Source of the DNA: Actinernus sp. WN-2022
Lineage: Eukaryota; Cnidaria; Anthozoa; Actiniaria; Actinernidae
Assembly: GCA_030867875.1 (NCBI GenBank)
Contig: JAOWCC010000019.1
Span: 80,318,861-80,382,860, forward strand
Reading direction: 5' to 3'
Length of the DNA stretch: 64,000 bases
Part shown: in pieces, positions 33,785-46,200 of the stretch
Position numbering within the stretch: the first letter of the stretch is position 1
Layout: each line of letters opens with the position of its first letter
Position numbers and translations under genes: made by a program
Notes under the pieces: generated by a model
What the model was told of the DNA's origin: nothing
What the model saw: the letters and a program-made list of their open reading frames with translations, nothing else
The model's database searches: none

Positions 33785-35600
33785 CAGAAGTCCATAACCA
33801 GAAGTGTCCATCTCCCACTATAGGGTTTGGCCCATCAGTTTACAGAGTAGTCTATTTATAGAAAGCTTTTCCCGCCATCTCGCAGCCAATCATATTCTTC
33901 GAAAATTTATCAGCAGTACCTGATTGGCTAATACGGCGATTTCCTTTGTTTGTAATATTGTACAGTTAATTATATATGCGACAAGATTTTGGCGGACAAG
34001 CCGAGCGAATGCTATACTTGCTAGTAGTGTAGAAACTTATTGATAATCAGCTATTTTTCATTTATAACAGGCATGCAAGAACTGGTGAGCACCACATGTT
34101 CAGGAAAGACCATTATAAACCAGAACATGTTGTTCCTTTGTAACCTTTTATTTTCCCGTTTCAGACTTCGTGTTTACAGCACTTGTGTGATGTATACAGA
34201 ACGAAGCTAAGTTTGTCTTTTGGTTCATAAACACAGATTTTTGTAGTGATATTTGGCATAAATACAGCAAGTGATAAATATCACATACAAATCATGCTAT
34301 TTTTGTTTATAATATGACCTAAGAAATGTACTGAAAAAGACAATAACATGTTCTCTCAAGAGTAATTAAGTGCACCGAATTTGTTTACTTTGAGTTTGAG
34401 CTCAAGAGTCAAGTGAACATTTGAAAATCCTGTAAGTAATTTGCGTTTGGCAGATAAAAGAACAGCCCGGCAAATCTCCAAGCAAGGCTTAATAATCGAC
34501 TGGAACTGAAAGAAAATAGCTATAAACTGTGAAAAAAAGTCAATTTCTGGTACACTTAACACTAGCAAGAAGCGAAGTTTGATTTCAGGCAGTTCATCAA
34601 GCACAATAAAACAATGAAACAGTTGTCACTTTTCTGTTTTATTAAGACACTAACTGTTGTAGTGAACGCAACTATCACAGCTGGAAATGAAATTCTAGTT
34701 CTTAAAATTAGTACAAACAAGGGTTTTTTCTTCAGACAACCAGTGAACAAGATTATTAGAAGATTTGAATCAAATGCCTCATGGCAACGGGTCATATGCG
34801 ACCGAGTTTCCAAGGCCGATTTCAATGGATTAAAAGCAAAACAATTAAATAAACAATTAAAAGTAAACTTGGCTTACTTTCAATGATTTAATTTTGTCCT
34901 TGTATAATGTCAGTTGTTCCTGGCCAGATGAATGTGAATTTTCGGTTCCGTTTTCATTCATTGTCATAATTCAAACTTTTATACTCGTCGCTAGTCAACA
35001 CTTGAAGACTTGAAAATCGCTTTTAACTTTCTCAAATCACCCCAAGATCCATTAGCAGAGGCACAGACGATCAGTCTATACATTTCGTTTCATTACAATT
35101 CCAATATCTTCAATTTTAGTCGTCAAAAGCCCGACATTTGCCACCGTACTTAGCTTTGTAGTTTGTAGCACCGCTTGGCGAACTGTATGTACTGAGCTTC
35201 AAACCGGGGGGCACTGCTTGCATAATAAAGGGGAGGTATGTGAGGTATCGTCTTCAGAGCCCGACCCAGTTTGCAAAATAAAATGTAATGAAGGTGTTTT
35301 TATTAACCAGAATTTCCAATAAAATGTATGAAAATCAACCCGAATTTATAGTTGATTTGCTCCAAAACAAGACTTAGTTTGCCAAATTGGGCTCAAACCT
35401 TTATCCGGTACCGCCGCACATCTCATTTACGTCGTGTACATGAGTGCCCCCCCGGAGCCATGACTCTCGAATCTGACCCAATGTCCGCCATTGATTTCCC
35501 CCCGCGAAATTTGAGATTAGCATTTCTAAAAATAGACTACTCTGTAAACTGATGGGCCGCTACCCCAATACCAGATGGACACTTCTGGTTATGGACTTCT
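33785..35600. mobile_element. hAT-like non-autonomous element, 1.8 kb, with 8-bp TSD
   Basis: Ends CAGAAGTCCATAACCAGAAG and the inverse CTTCTGGTTATGGACTTCT, continuing inward as GTCCATCT and ATCAGTTTACAGAGTAGTCT. GCTTTTAT flanks both sides (33777-33784 and 35601-35608). The terminal sequence aligns with the MITE at 21365-21750, so the two belong to one superfamily. Internal open frames (up to 90 codons) do not resemble a transposase. Confidence 0.85.
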
Positions 35601-36187
35601 GCTTTTATTTATTGGTAAGGAGAAAACCGCTGATAAATAAATCTAGTACGAGGTCACGTGACCTGTTTTGCTCAATATCTCTTTATGGATAAACAGATGT
35701 TCTACTGTAAGGGCAGATTATTAAAGACAGGAAAACGCTGTGTAGGCCTTGGCGTGACAAGAATACTAATTAGCTCATTCGCAATTGAAATTTTATACAA
35801 AACCAAAGTCAGTATAGAGGTCACGTGACACCTCATTTGTATAATTGTGGTCCTCAAAATATCGAAGTGGACAAGTTATGTAAGTCTGCATAATATGGTG
35901 TAGTTGGCAATTAAGGCAGAGTGTTGAAATTGCGGCTATTTTATTCTATTTATTTATAACCCCCAAAAAGATAACACGGCTGCTGCTTGTTCTATTTTGT
36001 TTTGCAAACGGGAACCCTGAGTTTCTTTTGGCCTCTTGTATTGCAATGATGAATGATATAACCATGTACTTTAGACCACGGCACTCTGGGTAATGAGTGA
36101 GAATTGAACAACAAACACCTGTAATTAAAGTGAATAGATTTTGAATGCATCAATATCGTAATAATAATCAGATAATTTGTATTGCAG

Positions 36188-37281
36188 CTCCTCATGTTGG
36201 CAAAATGTACTCCTCAGTCTACGGACACGCACTCACCGGGCACACTATCCGCAGCCTGGTCAGCGGGCCCTCGGTTATGTCATGCGTAATATAATAATAA
36301 TAATATATATATTTATATAGCGCATTCTCCATTGCATGCCCGAATGCGCTTTACATTGTTGTAAAAATAAAATAAAAATAAAAATCTAATGTACAATATC
36401 TAGGATAAATCTAGGGAACTCATTTACAGCTGAAACAACTTGTATGTAAAACACTTGTATGTATTAATAAAATGCTAATTTGAATAAATGTGTCTTTAGC
36501 TTATATTTAAAAGTCTGAATAGAGTCACTTCTCCTAATATCTACTGGAAGACTGTTCCATAATCTTGGCGCGCAAACAGAAAACGCCCTAGCACCATAAG
36601 ATGTCAGACGGTGAGCCGGTTGCTGAAGCAGCAGCTTCTCAGCCGACCTTAGAGCGCGTGCCGGAACATATAGCTCTAGCAAGTCACTTAAGTAAGCAGG
36701 TGCAACACCATTAACTATCTTATATGTATAAAGTAAAATCTTGAAAGTTATGCGCTGCTCCACTGGGAGCCAGTGCAATTCATAAAGCAGAGGTGTGATA
36801 TGATCACACTTGCGTGACATCATTATTAGCCTTGCAGCAGAATTAAGCACGTATTGTAAACGTTGTATGAGATGACCTGGCAGACCATACAATAATCCAT
36901 TACAGTTATCAATTCTAGATATAACAAAAGCATTAATCAACGTCTTAATAGAGTCAAAACTTAGGAAACGTCTGATCTTGGCAATGTTCCTAATATGATA
37001 GAAGGAGATCTTACAGACCTCCTTAATGTGACTCTCAAGATTCATAGTACTATCAAATGTAACACCAATGTTCTTCGCTGAGCAGGAGGGAACGACAGGA
37101 AGTAATGCATTGCAACATTGTACCAAACTGTGTCTCCTTCAATTATGAGCCTGCAACCGGAACCTGTCAGCTGAATAGCGCCAGAAAGAATGCGTTCCTG
37201 CGTGATTTTATGGCTAAACGTTCCTATCAGTATTTCGAGATAATGGACACAGTAGAATTAGATATGGCGACGCCATATTAG
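36188..37281 (+). pseudogene. Exon: PAN/apple domain, copy 2, split by a LINE
   Basis: 36188-36290 and 37107-37281 are the two halves of the exon equivalent to 19152-19438. The break falls between the first two PAN cysteine codons. The left copy of GTAAT is 36286-36290 and the right copy 37102-37106. Transcription through it would read the LINE in antisense. Confidence 0.9.
36291..37101 (-). mobile_element. L2-like LINE, 5'-truncated, with 5-bp TSD
   Basis: The minus-strand frame (36464-37101) is uninterrupted for over 200 codons. It covers the RT thumb and C-terminal region (NIGVTFDSTMNLESHIKEVC, ISRIDNCNGLLYGLP, LHWLPVEQRI, LWNSLPVDIR), ending LFKLAFY. The 3' UTR has GCGCATTCGG and an ATTATTATTATTAT tail at 36291-36305. 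GTAAT is duplicated on each side. The intact frame suggests a fairly recent insertion. Confidence 0.9.
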
Positions 37282-37614
37282 TGTTCGCAGGAACAGTTCG
37301 TGAGGAAAAATGTAACAAGACGTTACTGATATACACTAATGTTTCTGAGCACTTGGTAAAGACGACATGCGGTAGCAGTAACTAGCTATGTACCGAGTAA
37401 AGAAAGCAGCTATCCATGTTTATATCGACTTTATTGAATCGCTTGGATAAAAAATGTCCAAGCCACAATTATCTAACTGCGCCTCTCTGACACAATCTCG
37501 ACGAGAATCAGTCTACGGTAATCTCACAAGTTACCGACGTAAGACTGATGCATTTATCAGTACATGCATTCACTATCCAGGATATATTGTTCCTTTTGAT
37601 ATATTATTTAAGAC
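37282..37614 (+). other. 3' flank of lectin copy 2
   Basis: Blocks shared with 19439-19776 (GCACTTGGTAAA, GCAGTAACTAGCTATGT, GGTAATCTCACAAGTTAC). No gene. Confidence 0.55.
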
Positions 37615-37618
37615 TTAA

Positions 37619-38309
37619 ACAGGAAGTTCGGTATAAAAGGGCCATGGTCAGGCCCCGGGGGGCGTACTCCCTTATATGGGCTATACGGGTATGAGCCGCG
37701 GGAAGGGTATGGTTTTTGAGCTGCCGAGGTCTGGGATAAAGTATCCTTTTTACGGTTTAGGTCTGGGAAAGGGGTATGGATTTTGATCTACTTGTCGTTG
37801 ACGCCATGCTTAGCGCTCTATCGACCACACTACAGCTTAAAATACCATATTGAAACAAAACAACGGTTTTCGTAGTGTAATTTAATTAAAACCTGTTCGG
37901 TATCTGGACTCTTTCGTAAACATCACAAGATCACGTCTGGGATAGGATATAGAGTTTTTGCTTCAAGTCTGGGATAGGGGTCAGGGTTTTGAGGTCCCCG
38001 CGGCACAACCCTACCCAAAAATCTTCAGGCTATTGACATCTGCAGTTGTCACTCAGCCTTTATGGAGTGAATATCTCTGTGCATGATGCTCTGTTTGAGT
38101 GCTTCCCTACTGATTGCTTATATCGCACGAAATTCAAATCAAACAGATAAATGTTACATGGTTCGGAAACAGGCCTAAACTACAATTGACAGCCATAAAT
38201 CTTCCCTCTATTAAATACGTTGTCTTGTTTAATTTTCAACGCTTGCTTCACTGCTCTGTAGAGTCAATTTCAAATTTACTAAGTAACCCTTTTATACCGG
38301 AATTTCCTG
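37619..38309. mobile_element. TTAA-flanked TIR element, 0.69 kb
   Basis: ACAGGAAGTTCGGTATAAAA (37619) is inverted at 38290-38309 (TTTTATACCGGAATTTCCTG), and TTAA lies at both outer edges (37615-37618 and 38310-38313). TTAA target sites are typical of piggyBac-type elements. The interior holds a GC-rich segment starting CCCCGGGGGGCGTACTCCC and no transposase. Confidence 0.65.
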
Positions 38310-38688
38310 TTAAATAGATTGTAGCACCACTTTATTGAAAGGGCTATGTCATGGTACTGCGCATGTATCGAGTAATCGCTCGTTTGATGGCTGTTAATTG
38401 GATACAAACAGTTAAACTTCCCTCCCTCAATGCTTGATTGAAAGGATTTTCAATATTTTCCCTGGAGACTGTTTATATACACTGTTTGTTAATCATTTTT
38501 GCTTTGATTTTAAGCATCCCACATGGCCGAGAGGGTCGTTAGTTCATATCAAAATCGGTGGAAATAGCTCTTTCCGGCCCGGAAAAACGAATGTAATGTC
38601 TTACCGTGACACAGCCCCTTTAATTAAAGTAAGCGCGTGTTTATTCAGTATATTCAGCACTTTTGTAAAAAAGAACCGTGTTACTCAA

Positions 38689-38870
38689 GAGAGAGTAGTA
38701 CATGTAGGACAAACGACATTACTATGGCGGGTTGTACACCTATTACAATACAGGTTATTACAGAGAGAGTAGTACATGTAGGACAAACGACATTACTATG
38801 GCGGGTTGTACACCTATTACAATACAGGTTATTACAGAGAGAGTAGTACATGTAGGACAAACGACATTCC
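38689..38870 (+). repeat. Tandem array, 74-bp unit, about 2.4 copies
   Basis: The unit contains AGAGAGTAGTACATGTAGGA, CAAACGACATTACTATGGCG and GGTTGTACACCTATTACAAT. No other feature is seen between 38314 and 39600. Confidence 0.8.
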
Positions 38871-39621
38871 CACACCGAAATGGATTGTTGTTGCATGTTG
38901 CCGAAAGTCTGGAAAATTGTTTTCTTTGAGGGAGGGGAGAAAGGGGGGGATACCGTAATACGATTAGGCACATTTTGAATTGTAAGCTACAAACTCTTGC
39001 TTACATATGATATATTCAGCACACATTTAGCATTCCATTGCCTAAACAATCTCGGTATAAGTGATTTGTAGTGATCATTCTGTGTATTCTTATTCCGGAA
39101 TACTTTCAATCGCGCCACAATCCATTTTGCTCTATAGAAATGTTCTTAGTCATTTGCCGTTTGTCACGCTCTCTCTCCGTGACGGCCTTAAAAAAACGAC
39201 GTTCCCAGACCGAAATGTATTGTGGTTATAAATGTCCAGCTGTGCGAAAGGAATATACCACAGTGTAATAAGAAAATCCATTCGAAGGAACCATTAATAT
39301 AAGTTTTTGACCCAAAAACAAATTAATTCACTAGACTTTCAACAATCCATTTCGGTCTGCGGATGTCGCTTGTTGTTTGTCCGGCCCGGCAGAACCTAGC
39401 TGTTTTGAAATATGTGTATTAATTCATCTCACGCAAACTAAATATTACGATACAGCTATTTAAAAAACGCTGTCTTGGATGTTGTATTGTGCATTTTTAA
39501 GACCAGCTCCAGCTGATATGCCAAAAATAAGTGTTAAGAAATAATGAATTCCTCATATTGTTATTGAGCTGAATAATTACAGCACACATGCGGACTTGCC
39601 TAAACGAACACGACATTTAAA

Positions 39622-39833
39622 TCTCATTTTTACGGCAAAAAAAGACGGCACGGCATCCCATATCTCGGCACGGTACCGCTTTTACTCGTGCCGACACCTC
39701 TCGACACCTCTAAAATGTAGAGTACCAGTGCTTTACTAAACAAGGGACTGCTTTGTGTACGCGTTCAAAGTTAGGGGTACCGTGCCGCAATTTTATAGAC
39801 ACCGTGCCGAGCCGTCTTTTTTACGCGTGTAAA
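39622..39833. mobile_element. MITE-like TIR element, about 0.21 kb
   Basis: Left end ATTTTTACGGCAAAAAAAGA then CGGCACGGC. The right end is GCCGAGCCGTCTTTTTTACG, the approximate inverse. Internally GGCACGGTACC / GGTACCGTGCC also pair. Confidence 0.6.
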
Positions 39834-39986
39834 TGGATTCCAATCGCTGTCTTGGTACAGGCAATGCAACATGTGTGCACGACGCGACCTTTCTTGAAAT
39901 ACCTGTATGTGAATTTTGTTTGAGGAAATATAAATTCTACTAGTAAGAATGGCTCATCTGTTTCTTAGTTACAAAGTTTGCCACCG

Positions 39987-40279
39987 CTACTTTTTCTCTA
40001 GTGTTGCTACTGTCTCAGTCTGTTCAATGTAGTTCTGAGCGGTGTAAAGGATGTGGCGGGCAGCGTACAATATCAGGATATCTATACGCTCATCGATCTC
40101 CACTTCCTCAGTGTAATTCTTGACAGGAAAAATCTGGTTCTCGGGAAGACCATTGAGTTTCTTACTCACATTTCTTACGACATCCCGAACTGCAACGCTG
40201 TGATAAACCTTGGTGAGGTCTTTGTTAACGTGTTCGCACAGTTTGTCAATGTTGGTGAGAATGACAAACGTATGTTTAC
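39987..40279 (-). CDS. IFI44-like gene, exon 6 (C-terminal)
   Basis: The acceptor is TTTCTCCTTCAG and the stop TAG is at 39987-39989. It encodes KHTFVILTNIDKLCEHVNKD, NGLPENQIFPVKNYTEEVEI and DERIDILILYAARH. Asn replaces the conserved Lys of the TKxD motif, which the two partial downstream copies keep. The tail (QTETVATLEKK) is longer than in the copies. Confidence 0.9.
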
Positions 40280-43200
40280 CTGAAGGAGAAAAAAGACGGG
40301 TGACGTGTGTATTGGAGATAATGATGTAAAATTCACTGAACAAGGCGATTTATATACTGATGTTTTTTTTATATAAGAAGGTCACCTCTGGCATTGAGTT
40401 TATGCATTATTTGTTGCTCCTTTTCCCAGATTGCATCACTTATGACGGTCACCATGGACGCGTTGATCACGATGCCGACACAGTGAGCTTCATCTGCCAA
40501 TGTAGGGTTCGTCTTCAGACCTAAAGTACGATCATGAACATGTTCGTGGCGAAACTGCAATAATCAAATAAAGTTAATCAGCTGGCTGTCACGGAAGACT
40601 ACAATCACGCGGCAACATTTTCAAAACAGCTATGATTTGCCAGTCTATTGAATGTGGGATTCTAAAAGCCCTTTCACAGTTAGTTTAGCTTGTATAAGGT
40701 AAGTCGACCTATTATCGGACACTGGTATATCAACTAAAGTCGATTGAGGTATGCTACTGAGCTAACAGCCGTGAAAAGCGAGTAGCAGCGGACAGTTTAC
40801 CTTGACATGACTCATATAACGAAGAGGGCTATTGCCACTGTTTTTCTTCCTTCGTGATCTTTAGTAGTTGTTGAATTATACTTTATTCAACTAAACACTT
40901 GGTTGCCAGGCCTTTACACGTGGCCAACACATGTTACTATACATGAATACACAACACCTCCCTTACCCTGGGTGTGAAGCAATGGTAGACCTTACTTGTG
41001 TTACTGAACAATAAAACTGTATCTACTGACAAGTCCACCTGCACAAACAATATAGGGCATTAAAAACACAATTAGGTGTGTGCGTGAAATGGGAAAGTTC
41101 CAGCTATAAATTGAGTTTGTCTGGTGCCTTTACGACTCTTCCTGACCTAGTGGTAATGGTAGAACGCAGAAAAACTTGAAAATCACGAGCCGAGCCAACT
41201 TTACTAGTTGGCAAATCGACCTGAAGTGGTGGCACATCAGCCCAAGATGGGGTTTCTACCTTGGGGGAATCTGGCAACTTCACTAGCTCTGCTAGTCCTA
41301 CGGTGTGTAAATAACAAATGACCTGGGAGCTCCTTCAGCCTGTCCCTCAACCGTTCCGGTTGTCATGTTATCCTTGATGAACACTGTGTCACACGGATTC
41401 AAAGAAACTGGAGTGGAGACAGCATGACGCAAATCAAAATCAAACTTCATGTCTGCCTTATACTCCTTCTCTTTACTCCTGAAAGGTAGTGCAAACATGG
41501 GCTTAAGATGTTATTAACCTGCACTAACGTAGTTCTGATATTCTTACCCATAGAAAGTTGAGCTGGGGTATATCCATTATGAATAGGTGTTGACCTGTAT
41601 GCCATGAGGCCTAGATATGGATCCTCATTTTTCTGCAAGATAGCTTTAAGAGTCTGAACTTGCCCCATTGGACTGAGGATACCTGGGGGACGAAGTTACA
41701 TGATCAAAACCATATCTTATACTAAACTGCCTGAATTTCTCGTTCACAAAATTTGGCCCATTATCACTTCTGAAAACTTCTGGAATTCCATACCTAGCAA
41801 ACATGGACTTGCAATGTGATATGAGGTCTGTAGCCTTGACATCCTTGCCCAGATATGCCATCTAAATGTACCTACTATAGTAGTCAACAAAAACAAGGAA
41901 ATAATTTTCTCTGAAATTTTTGATATCTGCACCCACAACCTGCCATGGGTATTCTGGAATACTGGAAGGCATCAATGGCTCAGGTTTGTCGTGACTAAGC
42001 TTTAGACACTTATGGCAAGATTTGACAAGACCCTCAATTTCCTTAGACAGCCCTGGCCATCAAACACACTGTCTGGCCCTATCTCTGCACTTAACAATGC
42101 CTAAATTCCCCTCATGAATCCTTTCCAATACTTCCAATCTCAAACTACTAGGAATGTATATTCTATTACCTTTGAGAAGGAGGCCATCATGTATGAAAAA
42201 TTCACCTGCAAACTGGTGATAGGTAATCATAGAATCCTCAATTCCTTCCACACGTTTAGGCCACCCACGCTGAGTGTGCTCTACCAGCTTGACACACACA
42301 GCATCTGCCTGCTGTGCCTTCCGAATTGTATCCATTCGGCTCTCAAGAGGCTGGAATATTATCAAGAAGTGCATTAACATAAATGTCACATTCATCTTGT
42401 AGAGACTGATCTCCAATATCTGCCAGCGGTGCACGTGATAGTGCATCGGCAGTGTACAGTTCCTTTCCTGGAACATGCACTACTGAATACCGGAACCTCA
42501 TCAACCTCATTCTGAATCTGGTTATACGAGGAGGTAGATCATCTAAAGCCTTCTTACCAAACAAAGAGACCAAAGGCTTATGGTCGGTTTCTATGCAGAA
42601 ATCGTTGCCTAAAAGAAAGTCTGAAAACCTTTCGCATGCCCACGTGCTCGCCAAAGCATCTTTTTCCACCTGTGCATACCTCCGTTCTGTATCTGACAGA
42701 GATCTACTAGCATACAATACTGGTCTATACCTCCCCTCCCCCGGATCCTTCTGCAGTAATTATAAAACTGCCCCTAGACCGTAAGAGCTTGCATCTGCAG
42801 TGACCTTGGTCACATGACCTGGGTGGTACATCTTCAGCACTGGTGGGGAACTTATAGTACCTGCTTTAGATCGTCAAAAGCCTTCTGTTGGGGATTTTCC
42901 CAAATCCAGACATTATTAGTCTTACTCAACAAAGACCTAAGAGGATATGTTAGTGAAGAAATTTGGTCAGAAAACTTACCAAGCTGGTTAACTATACCAA
43001 GAAATTGCCTCAGTTCAGAAACGTTTGTGGGTGGAGCCATCTTTACCAATGCATGAATCTTACTTTCATCTGGCCTAATGCCTTGAGCATGTAGACGGTG
43101 GCCCACAAATACCACTGACGGCTTGAGAAATTCGCATTTCCGGCTCTGCATTTAAGGTTAAATACCAGCATCTTGCAATCTATGTAGTACTGGAAAAAGC

Positions 43201-46200
43201 TTCTGATCATGAGTGGCTATATCTTCAGAATCTAGCAACATATCGTCAATGTGACAGTTGACCTGTAGTCCATCTAATATGCGATGCATTTGCTCCTGGA
43301 ATACCTCTGGTCCACTTGAAATCCCAAATGGCAACTTTCTGAAACAAAATCTACCGAAAGGAGTTAGAAATGTGGTTAGAAGCTGAGACTCCCTGGCTAA
43401 CTTTATCTTATAAAACCCACTATAAATGGCATCCAGTTTGGTGAATACCTTAGCATTCTTCAGTTTGGCCAATGTTGCATCAACCGTAGGTAACTGACAC
43501 CTAGGTCGTACAACATGCTTGTTGATATTTGCGAGGTCCACACAAACCCTAACATCTCCTGACTTCTTAGGAACCACTACAATTCCGCTGCACCAAGGTG
43601 ACACCTCGTTAGGATCCAACCTACGAATCACCTGGTCATTTACCATTTTCTCTAGAGCAGCCTCAACCTTCGCCAGTAAAGGAATGTCTACCCTTCTGAG
43701 AGCACATATACGGCAAATAGTTGGGAATTTTCTTCAAGAGTAATCCCGGTCTGTATTCATCACCCTTGACCTCCCCTAAACCTGTAAAAAGCTTGGGAAA
43801 CTCCCTCGTAATACGTGTTTTGTATGCATATCACTACTCACACTACCCGTGAAACTGATGATTTTTTAACCCTTAATAGCTGGCTTCCCCAGTAAAACTT
43901 TACCATCACTCTCTGAAACATATATTCGTCCAGTACATGTATGCTTTGCTGACTTAAGCTCACAGCTAACCACACCTAACAACTTCAAAGGTTCAGCATT
44001 TGCAGCTAACAAGATTTTGTCTGGCCGATCTAGATTAAAGTTTGGCTTAAACTTCCTGTATAAAGTTTCCGGAGTGACAGTGACATCTGCACCCGTGTCA
44101 ACTTTAAACATGACCTTTAAACCCAAAATTCCAAGTTCAATCTACCACTCCATTGAATCTAGATCTACCTGACCCTTATCAATACTAATAGACCCTAGAC
44201 ATTCAGTTTCTGTAGGATCTACATGTCTCTTAGACAAAGGACAATCTTCCTTAAAGTTACCAGTTTCTTTGCACTTGAAGCACTTAATTGTAGCCTGAAG
44301 CTGGGCTTTGTTTCTTAGCAATCTGTGATTTACCTTTACCATTAGACTGTTCATTAAATGTTTTGTAGAATTGCTCCTGGGACTTCCTCTTGTCAAACTT
44401 GTTACCCTTGCTGGGACCTCTACTGACATAATCCACCCTGCTAGCGATCTCCTCTTGTTGTAAGGCTGCTGATTGTTTCTTGACTAAGTTCGAGGTGCGA
44501 ACTCTGCCCAACGCCTTCTTGAGTGTCAGTTCAGAGTCCATCTGAAGCTTTTGAGACATGCTCAGATCTCTGATACCCACTACTATGCGATCTCTCAGCA
44601 TTTCTTCCTTCAACTCGCCGTAATTGCAGTTTTCAACGAGCCTGTACAATCCGTGACGAACGTATCCACGTTCTCATCCGGGTTCTGACGTCTTCTGTTA
44701 AATTTGGCGCACTCGAAGATGATATTTCGCTTTACCACGATATAATCGTTCAACTTTTCCGTTACAACTGAGTATTTCTTCTCTTTTTCCAGCTTTAGAC
44801 TGGTCAGAACATCTTCAATGATACCTCCAACACAATATATTAATGTGTTGACTTTTCGTTCGTCTTCTTCTTCCCCTACCATTCCGGCTGCCGTAGCATA
44901 ACGTTCGAACCTTTGAAGCCACTTTTCCCAAAGCTCTGGCTCATCAAAATTGAACTTTTCCGGTAGCGGAATGGCAAACGTACCTGCCATACTGAGCTCC
45001 GTATGTCAATGAACGATAAAAACAGTCTGTTTAGGCAAAAACACGGCTAAACTTTACCGACTGTCACCATGTTGGATTATACTGACTTAATTATTCAACT
45101 AAACACTTGGTCGCGCCTGGCCTTTACACGTGGCCAACACATGTTACTATACATGAATACACAATAGTAGTTGTGACTAAGTTTGCATAACCTCAGGTTC
45201 CTTTCGAATGTCACTATTCTCCCTGAAAATCGACTGAAGAAATCAGTTGTTGACAAACATGTAAAACGTACTTCGTGTATAAGGGTGGCCGCCTGCAGGG
45301 ATTAAAGCGTTGTTGTTGCATTGTTCCATTTAGTTGTTTTATAGCCGTTCTACTGTGTGTCATCGTGTGCCTCGAGCTTTTGCATTCTTATAATAAGTAA
45401 ACCGTTTCTTTGCGATAACTTATATTTCCTTTGCCTTTGTCACTATAATACTCTGGGCAAAACTGAGGAATATTTCGGCCAAGTTTGTCATAATACACTT
45501 AATTCTAAACGTCCAAAGCCGCTTTTATACATATAGCTGGAAAACAGGCAAGTTAATTTACAAGCACTATAAAAATCTAACGATCTAAGCAATAACTAAA
45601 TTATTAAAAACTTTCCTTAAATAAATATGCTTTGAACTTAGCTTTGAAGACTCCTACTGAGGGACATAACGTAATAGTATAAGTGGCAACAAACTCCACA
45701 GTACGTTTTGGCGCAATAACAGAAAAAAGCCCTTTCTCCATAGCTCTTTATATTTTTTAATTGAATGTAGGAACCTTCAGAAGGAACTTATTGGCATATT
45801 TCATCCGCTGTGAGAATTTACTCTTGGCAGCAGAAAATCGCCACAGGATGCTATAAAGTATATTCATGCGATAAACGTTTTCTGGTGGAGTTGTGCTGTT
45901 TTATTAAAACAATTTTTTTTGGGGGGGGGAGGGGACCGCAAGGCTACTGCAATGAACAGTCTCCGCACGAGGAAGGATCGGAACGGCATTTCTGCAACAG
46001 ATAAACAGAAAGTCTCCTTATTTCATTGAATTTTGAGAGTCAAGAAAAAGACGATAGGGTTAACATCTATATAAAGTGTACAGTCTCAGATTGGCTTGAA
46101 AACCTTAGTTTGTGTGTCTCCTCTATAGGGAGATATTTATTTGTTTACATGCGTGCCTGAGAATAAGGGCTTGCCTACCAAAAGGTAAATTCGAGCACTG

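Larger units (their letters stand above)
31691..37281 (+). pseudogene. FTP lectin-PAN gene, partial copy 2 (interrupted)
   Basis: This copy keeps the second FTP exon (31691-31923) and the PAN exon (36188-37281), in the same order and phase as gene 1. The first FTP exon was not found in 28-31 kb. The PAN exon is split by a LINE (36291-37101) with a GTAAT duplication. Apart from the LINE the coding frame is preserved: there is one in-frame 6-base deletion and only conservative changes, and the stop TAG is at 37279-37281. Unlike gene 1, this copy keeps the RXDX4R part of the fucose motif (RADCCGDR). The LINE and the missing exon suggest a recently inactivated duplicate. Use as part of another transcript cannot be excluded. 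Confidence 0.8.
40869..45166 (-). mobile_element. Ty3/gypsy-type retrotransposon with short LTRs, nearly complete
   Basis: The 4.3-kb element lies in intron 4 of the GTPase gene, in the same orientation as the gene. Direct LTRs at 40869-40956 (88 bp) and 45070-45166 (97 bp) share CCTTTACACGTGGCCAACAC. The ends are TGTTG...CAACA, one mutated to ATA, and GTAGT flanks both sides as a 5-bp duplication. A purine tract (GGTAAGGGAGG on the element strand) precedes the 3' LTR. The gag-to-integrase order is preserved but the frames are broken by frameshifts and stops. Confidence 0.9.

Noticed and set aside
34356..34886. Possible transposase frames (82-90 codons) in the 1.8-kb hAT-like element
   Set aside because: Too short and without hAT catalytic or dimerisation motifs; the element is best seen as non-autonomous.
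45610..45760. Minus-strand stretch resembling a LINE C-terminal tail
   Set aside because: Short and without diagnostic motifs; not separable from chance by eye.
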